From a bacterium (GTDB lineage Bacteria > Armatimonadota > UBA5829): DNA of 64,000 nt. Every line of letters starts with the position of its first letter. Position 1 is the stretch's first letter. Location: positions 1 to 64,000 of the forward strand of contig JAJFUS010000032.1 in assembly GCA_021372295.1 (NCBI GenBank), in the 5' to 3' direction. Below, one piece after another: positions 54,814 through 63,168 of this stretch. The notes beneath the pieces were generated by a model. That model was given only the letters and a program-made list of their open reading frames with translations. It was not told where the DNA came from and made no database searches. Made by a program: the position numbers and the translations under genes.

Positions 54814-56001
54814 TTACTCGTTGAGAAGCATCCTCATGAGGTCCGGTGTATGCTCAACAACCAGTCGAGTCTCCGGCACCGCTCGTTCATCGAACGGCAG
54901 GTTGTTCTTCTCGGGCTTTGACGAATCAAAGAGAATGAACGGCACTTTGCCTGCCGCGTGTGAACCCGTCGCAATTGGAGTGAGATGATCCGGCATGAGC
55001 AAAATCCGCACGTCTGCGCCCAACTTCTTCGCGCCACTTAGTATTGTGCCCAGCACTTTCTCGTCGCACTCCTGAATGGCCTCGATTTTCTTGTCGATGC
55101 TCTTCTCGTGACCAGCCTCGTCGGGCGCTTCGACATGCGTCCACACGAAGTCGTATTTCGCCAGCGCATCCACGGCATATTGCCCTTTACCGAGGTAGTT
55201 GGTGTCAATATATCCGGTTGCGCCAGGCACGTCGTAAACCTTAAGTCCGACCATCCGCCCTAAGCCCTTAATAAGATCGACAGCCGCGACCACGGCGCCA
55301 GCCATTCCAAACTGCTTCGCGAAACTCGGAATTGCGGGTGGCTTGCTCTCGCCCCAGAACCATATCATGTTCGCCGGCAGATAACCATCGTCCTTGCGAC
55401 GCCGGTTAATCGGGTGATTGTCCAGAATCTCGAAAGAGTCGAGTATGAGCTGTCGCAATTTCTGATCGCCATCGCCCTCAGGTAGATAATCTGTTATAGA
55501 TTCGCCGTGAAACTTATACGGAGCTGCACAATGAACATCAGCCGAACCGCCATGCCAAACCATGATATGCCTGTAACTCACGCCCGGATAAAACTTGATG
55601 ACGTTCGTGGAGAGCTTCTCGTCGATGACGGCAATAAGTTCACGGGCTTCGTCCGTACCGATGTGCCCCGCGCTGGAGTCGATCATATTCGTGCCGTCAG
55701 TAGAAACCAGGTTCGTTCTGAAGACAGCATCGCTGGTCTCCATCGGAATTTCAAGGCTGGCCGCCTCAATTGCGCCGCGTCCCGTATAATATTGCCTCGG
55801 GTCATAGCCCAGAATGCCCATATTGGCGACATCGCTGCCCGGATACATCCCAGCGGGGCTCGTCAGCGCAGCCCCCACCCTGCCCATGCTCGCGAGTTCG
55901 TCCATATATGGCTTTTTTGCCACTTGCATCGGAGTCTTGCCGTCAAGCTCCGCAAGCGGTTCGTCGGCCATTCCATCGAATACGATCAGTAAATGCTTCA
56001 T
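54814..56001 (-). CDS. ApgM-family phosphoglycerate mutase-like protein, proposed homoserine kinase
   Basis: A 395-residue alkaline-phosphatase-superfamily protein of the cofactor-independent phosphoglycerate mutase (ApgM) type: IVFDGMADEPLAELDGKTPM, GSDVANMGILGYDP and HVEAPDEAGHEKS carry the metal-binding residues. A clade of this family, found beside threonine genes in bacteria without ThrB, has been proposed as the homoserine kinase. Here it lies in a hom-thrC cluster without a thrB, so that role is likely; phosphoglycerate mutase is the alternative. Confidence 0.88.
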   Translation of the reverse strand: MKHLLIVFDGMADEPLAELDGKTPMQVAKKPYMDELASMGRVGAALTSPAGMYPGSDVANMGILGYDPRQYYTGRGAIEAASLEIPMETSDAVFRTNLVSTDGTNMIDSSAGHIGTDEARELIAVIDEKLSTNVIKFYPGVSYRHIMVWHGGSADVHCAAPYKFHGESITDYLPEGDGDQKLRQLILDSFEILDNHPINRRRKDDGYLPANMIWFWGESKPPAIPSFAKQFGMAGAVVAAVDLIKGLGRMVGLKVYDVPGATGYIDTNYLGKGQYAVDALAKYDFVWTHVEAPDEAGHEKSIDKKIEAIQECDEKVLGTILSGAKKLGADVRILLMPDHLTPIATGSHAAGKVPFILFDSSKPEKNNLPFDERAVPETRLVVEHTPDLMRMLLNE

Positions 56002-56006
56002 TTTAG

Positions 56007-56939
56007 TTACAGTTCTTTTCTTGCAATTCTTCGATACGCCTCTCGATACTTCTCGGCAGTCTTCTCGACGATATCATCAGGCAGTTCCGGTCCCGGATAC
56101 GTCTGATCCCAATCGAGAGTCAACAGATAATCGCGCACAAACTGCTTGTCAAAACTCGGCTGGCTCTTGCCGGGAGTATATAGCTGGGCGTCCCAGAACC
56201 GCGACGAATCCGGCGTAAGCACTTCGTCGATCAATATGAGCCGGCCATCCAATACGCCGAACTCGAACTTGGTGTCGCAGATAATAATCCCGCGGCCTGC
56301 CGCATATTCCGACGCCAGCTTATACACACCCAACGACGCGGCTTCGAGCTGCTTTCCAAGCTCATCTCCGACAATCTCGCAGGCGCGCTCTGCGCTGATA
56401 TTGATGTCGTGCCCCTCGGATTCCTTGGTGGACGGTGTAAACACAGGCTCAGGCATCTTCTGCGATTCGACCATATCCCCCGGCAGATTCACTCCATGCA
56501 GCACAATCGAGCCGCCATTGCCGGACGCTACCCGCATCGCCGAATACTCTTTCCACGCCGACCCGGCCAAATAGCCACGCACGACGCACTCAATAGGAGT
56601 CGGCGCGGCCTTGACGGTAATCATGGATCGTCCGTCGAGCACCTCGCGGTAATCCTCAGGATTTTCCACTCCAGCCTTGCCGATCCGCGCCAGAATGTCG
56701 TCTATACCGGCCGAAATCAAGTGGTTCTCGATCAAATCCTTCGTGAAGTCGAACCAGAACAGCGACATCTGCGTAAGCACTTTGCCCTTATCGGGGATGC
56801 CGGTCGGCAAAACGACATCAAACGCCGACAGCCTGTCGCTGGCAATCATCAGCAGCGAGTCACCAAGGTCGTATATGTCGCGAACCTTGCCCGTCGCGTG
56901 CTTTTTGAGGCCCTTTATGTCGGTCGAGGTCACAATCAT
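56007..56939 (-). CDS. purC: SAICAR synthetase
   Basis: Purine biosynthesis enzyme joining CAIR with aspartate. The 310-residue protein has GKVRDIYDLGDSLLMIASDR, KAAPTPIECVVRGYLAGSAW and DTKFEFGVLDGRLILIDEVL. It is of the longer eukaryote-like/Gram-positive subtype. ATG 56939 overlaps the thrC stop (ATGA), so it is translationally coupled to threonine synthesis for no obvious biochemical reason. Confidence 0.96.
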   Translation of the reverse strand: MIVTSTDIKGLKKHATGKVRDIYDLGDSLLMIASDRLSAFDVVLPTGIPDKGKVLTQMSLFWFDFTKDLIENHLISAGIDDILARIGKAGVENPEDYREVLDGRSMITVKAAPTPIECVVRGYLAGSAWKEYSAMRVASGNGGSIVLHGVNLPGDMVESQKMPEPVFTPSTKESEGHDINISAERACEIVGDELGKQLEAASLGVYKLASEYAAGRGIIICDTKFEFGVLDGRLILIDEVLTPDSSRFWDAQLYTPGKSQPSFDKQFVRDYLLTLDWDQTYPGPELPDDIVEKTAEKYREAYRRIARKEL

Positions 56940-58018
56940 ATCAGCTTCATCTCCCTGGCGACTGCATCGATATCGGCAGGCAGCTCAATGAACGGCGGAC
57001 ATATCTCAATCGCACGCTTGGGATCCTTGAGACCGTGGCCTGTGAGTATGCAAACGATCTCACACTTCTCCGTAAAGAAGCCCTCTTTCGCCTTTTTGAT
57101 GATCCCCGCAACTGACGCAGCCGACGCCGGTTCGCAGAACACGCCTTCGGTGGACGCGAGCAGCTTTTGTGCCTCGGTGATCTCTTCGTCTGTAACCTTC
57201 TCGATCGATCCACCCGATTCATCACGCGCGGCCTCTGCAAATTTCCAGCTCGCCGGGTTGCCGATGCGGATTGCGGTCGCGATGGTCTCAGGGTTAGGAA
57301 TCGGATGGCCTTCGACAATCGGCGCGGACTTCGCGGCCTGGAACCCGAGCATCTTCGGCAATCTGTCTATAATTCCCGCCTCGCGATACGCCTTATAACC
57401 TGCCCAGTAAGCCGTGATGTTGCCAGCATTGCCTACCGGAATCGCGTGATAGGTCGGCGGATGCCCGAGGTCATCACAAATCTCAAATGCGCCGGTCTTC
57501 TGACCCTCGATGCGATACGGATTAAGCGAGTTCACCAAGGTGATCGGATACTTGTTTGTAATGTCCTTGACGATATTCAGGGCATCGTCGAAGTTGCCAT
57601 CGATGGCAATCACTTTCGCGCCATGCATCATCGACTGCGACACCTTCCCCAACGCGACCTCGCCCTTAGGCAAAATCACCGCGCAGACCAGTCCAGCCCT
57701 CGCCGAATATGCGGCGGCGGCAGCGGCGGTGTTGCCTGTCGACGCGCAGATGGTAGCCTTGCTTCCAGCTTCGACGGCCTTGCTGATGGCCATTGTCATA
57801 CCGCGGTCTTTGAAACTGCCGGTAGGGTTCATTCCCTCGAATTTGACGTACATCGTGATCTTGTCGCTGATCTGCGAGGCCAGTCGATCCACTCGCACGA
57901 GCGGCGTGTAGCCCTCCAGCAGCGACACGATGGGTGTCGACTCCGTCAGCGGCAGAAATTCGCGGTATCTTTCTATCAGCGGCAGTCGCTTAAAGCAAGC
58001 CGTTCTCTGGTTTGTCAT
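56936..58018 (-). CDS. thrC: Threonine synthase
   Basis: A 360-residue PLP enzyme converting phosphohomoserine to threonine. The PLP lysine is in NPTGSFKDRGM; STGNTAAAAAAY and PVGNAGNITAYWAGY form the cofactor phosphate-binding loops. ATG 58018 has GGAG 7 bases upstream. It has its own promoter, separating it from the restriction genes upstream. Confidence 0.96.
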   Translation of the reverse strand: MTNQRTACFKRLPLIERYREFLPLTESTPIVSLLEGYTPLVRVDRLASQISDKITMYVKFEGMNPTGSFKDRGMTMAISKAVEAGSKATICASTGNTAAAAAAYSARAGLVCAVILPKGEVALGKVSQSMMHGAKVIAIDGNFDDALNIVKDITNKYPITLVNSLNPYRIEGQKTGAFEICDDLGHPPTYHAIPVGNAGNITAYWAGYKAYREAGIIDRLPKMLGFQAAKSAPIVEGHPIPNPETIATAIRIGNPASWKFAEAARDESGGSIEKVTDEEITEAQKLLASTEGVFCEPASAASVAGIIKKAKEGFFTEKCEIVCILTGHGLKDPKRAIEICPPFIELPADIDAVAREMKLI

Positions 58019-58075
58019 GTTAATACTCCATGCATCTATGTGCCAAAGGCAGATTATAATATTTCTGCGCCTAGA

Positions 58076-58104
58076 TTATACTGTATTAGGTAATTCTGAG
58101 CAAT
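58076..58104 (-). promoter_or_regulatory. thrC promoter
   Basis: On the minus strand TTGCTC (58104-58099) and a perfect TATAAT (58081-58076) are 17 bases apart. A second TATAAT at 58059-58054 lacks a -35. Confidence 0.55.
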
Positions 58105-58157
58105 AGGCGAGAAACCTTACATCCTTGTTACCAGGTATCAGAGCACGTATAGGCGTA

Positions 58158-59069
58158 TTAGATGTGCTTCCAAATATCTTCACGCAACAAAACGTCAAAA
58201 TTGGTGATGTGTTCTTTTAGTATCGAATCATCAAGCATATTCGGACGAAGATCAATATAATAAACACCATCCAGCGGATTCAACTTTACAGTATATCCCT
58301 TAAAATGTCCTGCGAGAAAGGTGCTGTTGATACCGAATTCATTGACTTTCTTGGTTTTCTTTCTTTGCACATCGTGTAGAAAAACCGCAATATGAGGTAT
58401 GCAGGTATCTGTCAATTTGCAGTAAAGAAACTTATCCACAAAGATTTTGTCGACACGATCCTTTGAAGTTGTTTTTACCGACCCGATCATTTTTATCTCT
58501 TCATCGTTTCCCTTTATAATCAGGTCGTGCTGGTAGGTCATGTTAAATGCGGTGTGGTTTTCCACTTTGACGGGGACACTGACACTGCCGGACGTGCAGT
58601 TCAGTCCAATGTCTCTTATAATCAAGCGTACCAGACACTCAAATAAATCTCCGTTGATTTTCCTCGCAACATTAGGTTCAACACCATTGGCTGTTCCAGC
58701 ATCCAATGCAAAACCAATTGACTGCTGCAATGTATAGACAGAGTTGTTGATTATGGCCTTGTTTTCAACCAGTGCATCGCCCTGACACTCTTTCAGATGG
58801 GCAAGGATGGCAATGAATTGCCTGTAGGCAGATTCCGCGCTGTTCAAATCATAGAGCAATTTGGAATTGAATGGACGTGTTACTTTAAATCCAGCATCCG
58901 CATTGAATTGGTAGAACCTATAATCATGATCATTCTGAGCAATAATCTCAGCTTGTTTGCTTGACTCTACATATTCAAAAAATTTAAGCGAAAAATCAAC
59001 ATAGTCCAACAAACTCTGAAATGCTTCCTTGTTTGCCGCAATAGATGTTAATGTTTTCAGATTATTCAA
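58158..59069 (-). CDS. Probable type II restriction endonuclease
   Basis: A 303-residue protein with a PD-(D/E)xK-like nuclease core: acidic residue in NGDLFECLVRLI, Asp in QHDLIIKG, and GSVKTTSKDRVDKIFVDKF supplying the lysine and following helix. It lies directly after a DNA methyltransferase gene, the usual restriction-modification arrangement. The TTG start overlaps (TTGA) the stop of the extended methyltransferase frame. Base composition is clearly more AT-rich than in neighbouring genes, suggesting acquisition. Confidence 0.78.
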   Translation of the reverse strand: MNNLKTLTSIAANKEAFQSLLDYVDFSLKFFEYVESSKQAEIIAQNDHDYRFYQFNADAGFKVTRPFNSKLLYDLNSAESAYRQFIAILAHLKECQGDALVENKAIINNSVYTLQQSIGFALDAGTANGVEPNVARKINGDLFECLVRLIIRDIGLNCTSGSVSVPVKVENHTAFNMTYQHDLIIKGNDEEIKMIGSVKTTSKDRVDKIFVDKFLYCKLTDTCIPHIAVFLHDVQRKKTKKVNEFGINSTFLAGHFKGYTVKLNPLDGVYYIDLRPNMLDDSILKEHITNFDVLLREDIWKHI

Positions 59070-59176
59070 CGTATGCTCTTACGCCTTTCCTCTGTTCCAC
59101 GGTCATACCAGAACCATTCCTCGTCAGACATGTGCTTGGTAGATTCAATTCTTTTTATAGCTATTTCATTGTAACT
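59066..59176 (-). pseudogene. Detached C-terminal end of the methyltransferase gene
   Basis: After the TAA at 59179-59177 the same frame encodes SYNEIAIKRIESTKHMSDEE and a further 17 residues to TGA 59068-59066. SYNEIAIKRI after GCELD matches the usual C-terminal motif of these methyltransferases (compare Y.EIA.KRI). The TGA overlaps the endonuclease TTG. The intact gene therefore probably spanned 59066-60004. Confidence 0.7.
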
Positions 59177-60004
59177 TTAATCAAGCTCGCAGCCAAGCCA
59201 TCTTCTGCCAGACTGTTCAGCCACAACAAGTGTTGTTCCCGATCCACTAAATGGATCAAGTATAATATCGCCCTTGTTCGAGGAAGCAAAAATCAATCTT
59301 CGAAGTAATTCTTCCGGTTTTTGTGTGGGATGTGGTGTACTCTCATACGAACCATTACACGTAGTTGGAATCTCGATGACATCTTTTGGCTTCGCTCCCA
59401 TAGGATGCGGCAGCCAATTATCGTGTTTCCCGTTGTCGTTTCCCTTACCGTATTGGCTAGTCTCAGCCTGTGGATGCACCGGATACTTTAGAGTATGAGC
59501 GCTATATGGCACACGAATATAATCTATATTCATGACGAAATTTCTCGACTTACGAAGATGAAGGATGCTCTCATGGGATCGTCCAAAATCATTCCCCAGA
59601 CATGCCTTATTCTTGTAATGCCATACCAGCCATCTGCATCCCTGGAAGAATTCGGATGCCGGCAGTTTCAGGTCTGCAAGAATTTCAGAAAAGCCACACA
59701 CATAGAGCGTACCGGTTGGTTTGAGTAATCGCGATACTTCTCTGATCCAGTTGATTGACCATTCTACATAAGCTTTCTGTGACTCGAATGTATCCCATTC
59801 AGCTTTCTTAATATTATATGGGGGATCGGCAAAAACTAGATCGATTGATTTGCTTGGAATCGACTTTAGCCATTCCGCACAATCTCCACAATACAACCTG
59901 CCATTAGGATGATTGTAGTGGCAGAACAACTTCTCGTTATTATCGTTTTTCTGAACACTACCCGTTGTAGGTATATCCAGATCAAGAAGTCTGTTAACCA
60001 CCAC
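59177..60004 (-). CDS. DNA adenine methyltransferase, truncated by an in-frame stop
   Basis: A 275-residue beta-class amino-methyltransferase. Motif IV is FADPPYNIK, and motif I (ILDPFSGSGTT) lies near the C-terminus, followed by RRWLGCELD and a TAA. Family members continue with a helix (Y..IA..R), which is found after the stop in the same frame (59066-59176). Either the gene is mutated, the stop is read through, or the shortened enzyme works. It pairs with the endonuclease gene downstream. AT-rich compared with hom and thrC. Confidence 0.88.
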   Translation of the reverse strand: MVVNRLLDLDIPTTGSVQKNDNNEKLFCHYNHPNGRLYCGDCAEWLKSIPSKSIDLVFADPPYNIKKAEWDTFESQKAYVEWSINWIREVSRLLKPTGTLYVCGFSEILADLKLPASEFFQGCRWLVWHYKNKACLGNDFGRSHESILHLRKSRNFVMNIDYIRVPYSAHTLKYPVHPQAETSQYGKGNDNGKHDNWLPHPMGAKPKDVIEIPTTCNGSYESTPHPTQKPEELLRRLIFASSNKGDIILDPFSGSGTTLVVAEQSGRRWLGCELD

Positions 60005-60078
60005 AGCCTTACACCAATCTCCACATTAATACTTGATTGCGATCGTCAATACAGATTTTGAGAATGGAGAACCCGTAA

Positions 60079-61365
60079 TCATTCTTCGACCCGAATCCGG
60101 TTGCCGATACCCGTAACGACCGGCAGCGCGCGGATCGCGTCGAGCGCATTTCTCATATCGACTTCGGCAGCCTCGTGAGTGAGCCACACAATCTCGGCTT
60201 TCCCATCGTCGCGAACCTTCTGAATCACCGATTCGATGCTCACATCGTGATCCGCAAATTCAGTGGCTATAGTCGCAAGCACTCTGGGTCTGTCCTCGGC
60301 CACAATCCGAACATAGTTCTTGCAAGCCACACTCTCCATGCCCAGCATCTCACGGTTGTCGTAACACGTGCACTGGATGCGAGACGTCGAACCGAAGTTG
60401 ATATTTCGCGCGATGTCGATCACATCGCCCACGACAGCGCTTCCAGCCGCCAGCGAGCCTGCGCCAGGACCAGAGAACATAACCTCGCCAACCGCGCTGC
60501 CCTTGACCCAGATGCCGTTCATTACGCCGTTGACGTTCGCCAACGGATGGCTCTTAGGCACAAACGCGGGGTGCACTCTTGCGAGCATTCCGTCATCCGC
60601 CCGCTTCGCAATGGCCAGCAGCTTGATAACATATCCAAGCTCGTCAGCATATTTCATGTCATCGGCAGAAATGTTGGTAATGCCTTCGTGATAGACTTTC
60701 GAGGCATCCATCCGGCTCGTAAACGCGATGGAGGCGAGGATCGAAATCTTATACGCGGCGTCATAGCCCTCGACGTCCGCCGTCGGGTCGGCCTCTGCGT
60801 AACCTTTGGCCTGAGCGTCCTTGAGCACATCCGCGAAGTCCAGACCCTCTTGCCGCATCTTCGTGAGGATGAAGTTGGTGGTGCCGTTCACGATTCCTTT
60901 TATCTCAAGTATCTCATTACCCGCGAGGCACGCCTTAAGCGGCCTAATGATCGGAATACCGCCGCCCACGCTTGCCTCAAACATAAAGTCCAGACCCAAC
61001 TCAGCGGCCTTGGGCAGAATGTCGGAGCCATGTTTGGCAATAAGTTCCTTGTTTGCCGTCGCGACGTGTTTGCCGTTATCCAGCGAACGAATGATAAAGT
61101 CCTTCGCGGGCCTCACTCCACCTATAGTCTCGACCACGATGTCAATCTCGGGGTCGTTTATGATCTCGTTTGCGTCGGTTGTGAGGACGGACTTGTCTAT
61201 ATCGACCGGCCGCGGCGTGGTAATATCGAGGTCAGCGATGCGCTTGACCCGCAGCTTCGACCCCACTTTTCGATCGATCGACTCCTGATTATCGACCAGT
61301 ATCTTGACAGCCCCCACTCCGACTATTCCAAAACCAATTACACCGACATTGATTATATCTTTCAA
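60079..61365 (-). CDS. hom: Homoserine dehydrogenase with ACT domain
   Basis: Reduces aspartate semialdehyde to homoserine. The 428-residue protein has a Rossmann start (VGVIGFGIVGVGAVKIL), GIVNGTTNFILTKM, AYAEADPTADVEGYDAAYK-type substrate motif and a C-terminal ACT domain (about 350-428) for threonine feedback. TTG 61365 has GAGGAG 9 bases upstream; TTG 61371 is too close. It is coupled to accB and separated from thrC by the restriction-modification pair. Confidence 0.95.
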   Translation of the reverse strand: MKDIINVGVIGFGIVGVGAVKILVDNQESIDRKVGSKLRVKRIADLDITTPRPVDIDKSVLTTDANEIINDPEIDIVVETIGGVRPAKDFIIRSLDNGKHVATANKELIAKHGSDILPKAAELGLDFMFEASVGGGIPIIRPLKACLAGNEILEIKGIVNGTTNFILTKMRQEGLDFADVLKDAQAKGYAEADPTADVEGYDAAYKISILASIAFTSRMDASKVYHEGITNISADDMKYADELGYVIKLLAIAKRADDGMLARVHPAFVPKSHPLANVNGVMNGIWVKGSAVGEVMFSGPGAGSLAAGSAVVGDVIDIARNINFGSTSRIQCTCYDNREMLGMESVACKNYVRIVAEDRPRVLATIATEFADHDVSIESVIQKVRDDGKAEIVWLTHEAAEVDMRNALDAIRALPVVTGIGNRIRVEE

Positions 61366-61371
61366 GGCCAA

Positions 61372-61857
61372 CTACTCCTCGCCGACTCTCACTCTAAACA
61401 ACACATCCCCTTCGTGAACCAGCTTGCCGTTCACTCCAGGGATATCTATGATCTCCCCGGCAATCTCACTTGGTATTGGGCTAAAGACTTTCATCGCCTC
61501 GATCAACCCAACCTCCGAGCCGACTTCTATATGGTCGCCGACCTCCACGAAGTTAGGCGCATCGGGCGACGGCGCTCTATAGAAAACCCCAACAAGCGGA
61601 GCCACTATTTCGACGACGTTTCCCTCAAACTCAGGTTCGGCCGCTTCTATATATTCCTCATATTCTTCGGAAATCTCAGGTAATGGTTCAGCCGACGCTC
61701 CCGCGTGCACGACCACCGGGGCCGCATGCCGCGACGAGCGCCCCTTAACCGTAATCGAGAGGTCGTCCGAATCGACCGTCAACTCTTCGAGATGGTGCGA
61801 TTCGACCAGCTCAACCAGCTTTTTGACCTGCGCTACGTCTATCTCAAGTTTGTCCAA
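61372..61857 (-). CDS. accB: Biotin carboxyl carrier protein of acetyl-CoA carboxylase
   Basis: A 161-residue carrier for the first step of fatty acid synthesis. The biotinylated lysine is in the motif EAMKVFS, preceded by the conserved APLVGVFYRAPSPDAPNFVE. The TTG start at 61857 has AGGGGG 6 bases upstream. No accC follows; hom does, which is unusual. A promoter and a leader hairpin lie upstream. Confidence 0.95.
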   Translation of the reverse strand: MDKLEIDVAQVKKLVELVESHHLEELTVDSDDLSITVKGRSSRHAAPVVVHAGASAEPLPEISEEYEEYIEAAEPEFEGNVVEIVAPLVGVFYRAPSPDAPNFVEVGDHIEVGSEVGLIEAMKVFSPIPSEIAGEIIDIPGVNGKLVHEGDVLFRVRVGEE

Positions 61858-61877
61858 CCCAGACCCCCTATTAATAG

Positions 61878-61900
61878 AAGGACAGAACCAGTCTGTCCTT
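61878..61900 (-). promoter_or_regulatory. Hairpin in the accB leader
   Basis: A perfect 9-bp stem (AAGGACAGA/TCTGTCCTT) with a 5-base loop lies between the promoter and the ribosome binding site of accB. It may adjust translation or mRNA stability. Confidence 0.4.
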
Positions 61901-61907
61901 CAGCAGT

Positions 61908-61937
61908 ATAATAGCATCCGGCTTCGCGGAGTGTCAA
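61908..61937 (-). promoter_or_regulatory. accB-hom promoter
   Basis: On the minus strand a perfect TTGACA (61937-61932) and TATTAT (61913-61908) are 18 bases apart, 51 bases before the start codon. Confidence 0.65.
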
Positions 61938-61973
61938 CTCTTTCAATGTAAGCGTTTAGTTCTACGAGAATTA

Positions 61974-62174
61974 TCTGAGGGTTTCACCCTCAGACTCCTG
62001 ACCAAGGGCCTCCACCCTTGGATCCCGCTGGGGCCGCGAGCCCCAGACCACTATATCGAAATTGATTTATCCCATATGGGATAAATCAATTTCGGGACAG
62101 AAGGTCCAGGAAACCGGGTTTCCTGGCAGAGTCCAGAGACAGAGTCTCTGGCAGGGTTTGGGGCGGAGCCCCAA
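61974..62174 (+). repeat. Seven-hairpin 201-bp repeat, copy B
   Basis: Exactly the length of copy A (46283-46483), with hairpins at the same offsets: 61974-61994, 62002-62021, 62028-62046, central 38-bp perfect palindrome 62057-62094, 62106-62126, 62133-62151 and 62158-62174. The central palindrome differs from copy A at nine positions per arm, all compensated. It lies between divergent accB and ftsY, and no gene is seen within it. The rest of the 61858-62283 gap holds the accB leader and promoter on the left and the ftsY leader on the right. Confidence 0.9.
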
Positions 62175-62283
62175 GAAATCCCCGTAAGACTGACACTTTA
62201 CAATGAAAACCCCCGGCGGTATACTTGAATGTGCAAGCGGCGCATACGCAGCGTCGCTTGAATTATGTGTGCACGGAGGCGCT

Positions 62284-63168
62284 ATGCGTCTGTTTAAAGG
62301 TATATTCGGTAAAGTCGATCAACTGCTCACCGGGCGGCGTCCAGTGGATGACGAGCTCTTTGACGAACTCGAAGAGCTTCTCATTCAGGCCGACCTGAGC
62401 ATTCACACCACCACAAAGCTGGTAAACGCCCTCAGAGACGCCTCCCGCAAAGATAAACTGCGCGAATCTGAGCAGATCAAGGATAAGCTCAAAAGCCTGC
62501 TTATCGAGATACTTGCCGAGGGCGACGGCCATGGCATAAGCATCCCGGCCGACACCCCGGCGGTGTATTTGTTCGTAGGCGTGAACGGCGTCGGCAAGAC
62601 CACCACCATCGCCAAACTCGCAAACCGATTCAAGAGCCAGGGCAAGCGAGTAGTCCTTTCGGCAGCCGATACTTTCAGGGCGGCGGCAATCGACCAACTC
62701 GAAATCTGGGCAAATCGTCTTGGTGTCGAGATCATCAAACACCAGCCCGGCGCAGACCCCGCCGCGGTAGTCTTCGATTCGATCCAGGCCGCAATTGCCC
62801 GCAAGGCCGATGTTGTTATCGTTGATACGGCAGGTCGTCTTCACACAAAAACGAATTTAATGGAAGAATTAAAGAAAGTCGGTCGGATCGTGCAGAAGGC
62901 TCTTGGCCGCGACGCCGATGAGACCCTGCTCGTTCTCGACGCGACTACCGGCCAGAACGCGGTCACTCAGGCCAGAGAATTTATGAGTATCGTGCCGCTG
63001 ACTGGCATAGCGCTCGCGAAAATCGACGGCACAGCCAAAGGCGGCATAATCGTCACCATCAAGGACGAACTTGGGCTGCCCATTAAGCTGGCGGGTTCCG
63101 GCGAGAAGCCCGAAGATCTGGAGGACTTCAGTCCGCAGGCGTTTGTGGAGGCGCTTTTTGATGACTAA
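62284..63168 (+). CDS. ftsY: Signal recognition particle receptor FtsY
   Basis: A 294-residue SRP GTPase without the long acidic A-domain of Escherichia coli FtsY. The NG domain shows [47 protein letters not shown] and [14 protein letters not shown] [10 protein letters not shown]. It targets ribosomes making membrane proteins to the membrane. ATG 62284 has GGAGG 4 bases upstream; the earlier ATG 62203 would add residues with no family resemblance. Confidence 0.96.
   Translation: MRLFKGIFGKVDQLLTGRRPVDDELFDELEELLIQADLSIHTTTKLVNALRDASRKDKLRESEQIKDKLKSLLIEILAEGDGHGISIPADTPAVYLFVGVNGVGKTTTIAKLANRFKSQGKRVVLSAADTFRAAAIDQLEIWANRLGVEIIKHQPGADPAAVVFDSIQAAIARKADVVIVDTAGRLHTKTNLMEELKKVGRIVQKALGRDADETLLVLDATTGQNAVTQAREFMSIVPLTGIALAKIDGTAKGGIIVTIKDELGLPIKLAGSGEKPEDLEDFSPQAFVEALFDD

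Noticed and set aside
60175..61683. 502-codon open frame opposite hom and accB
   Set aside because: Antisense shadow of two conserved genes.
46283..62174. CRISPR array or insertion sequence explanation for the paired 201-bp repeats
   Set aside because: Only two copies 15.7 kb apart, no spacer periodicity, no transposase gene and no target duplication seen.
62203..62283. N-terminal extension of FtsY
   Set aside because: The added residues do not resemble FtsY, and ATG 62284 has GGAGG upstream.
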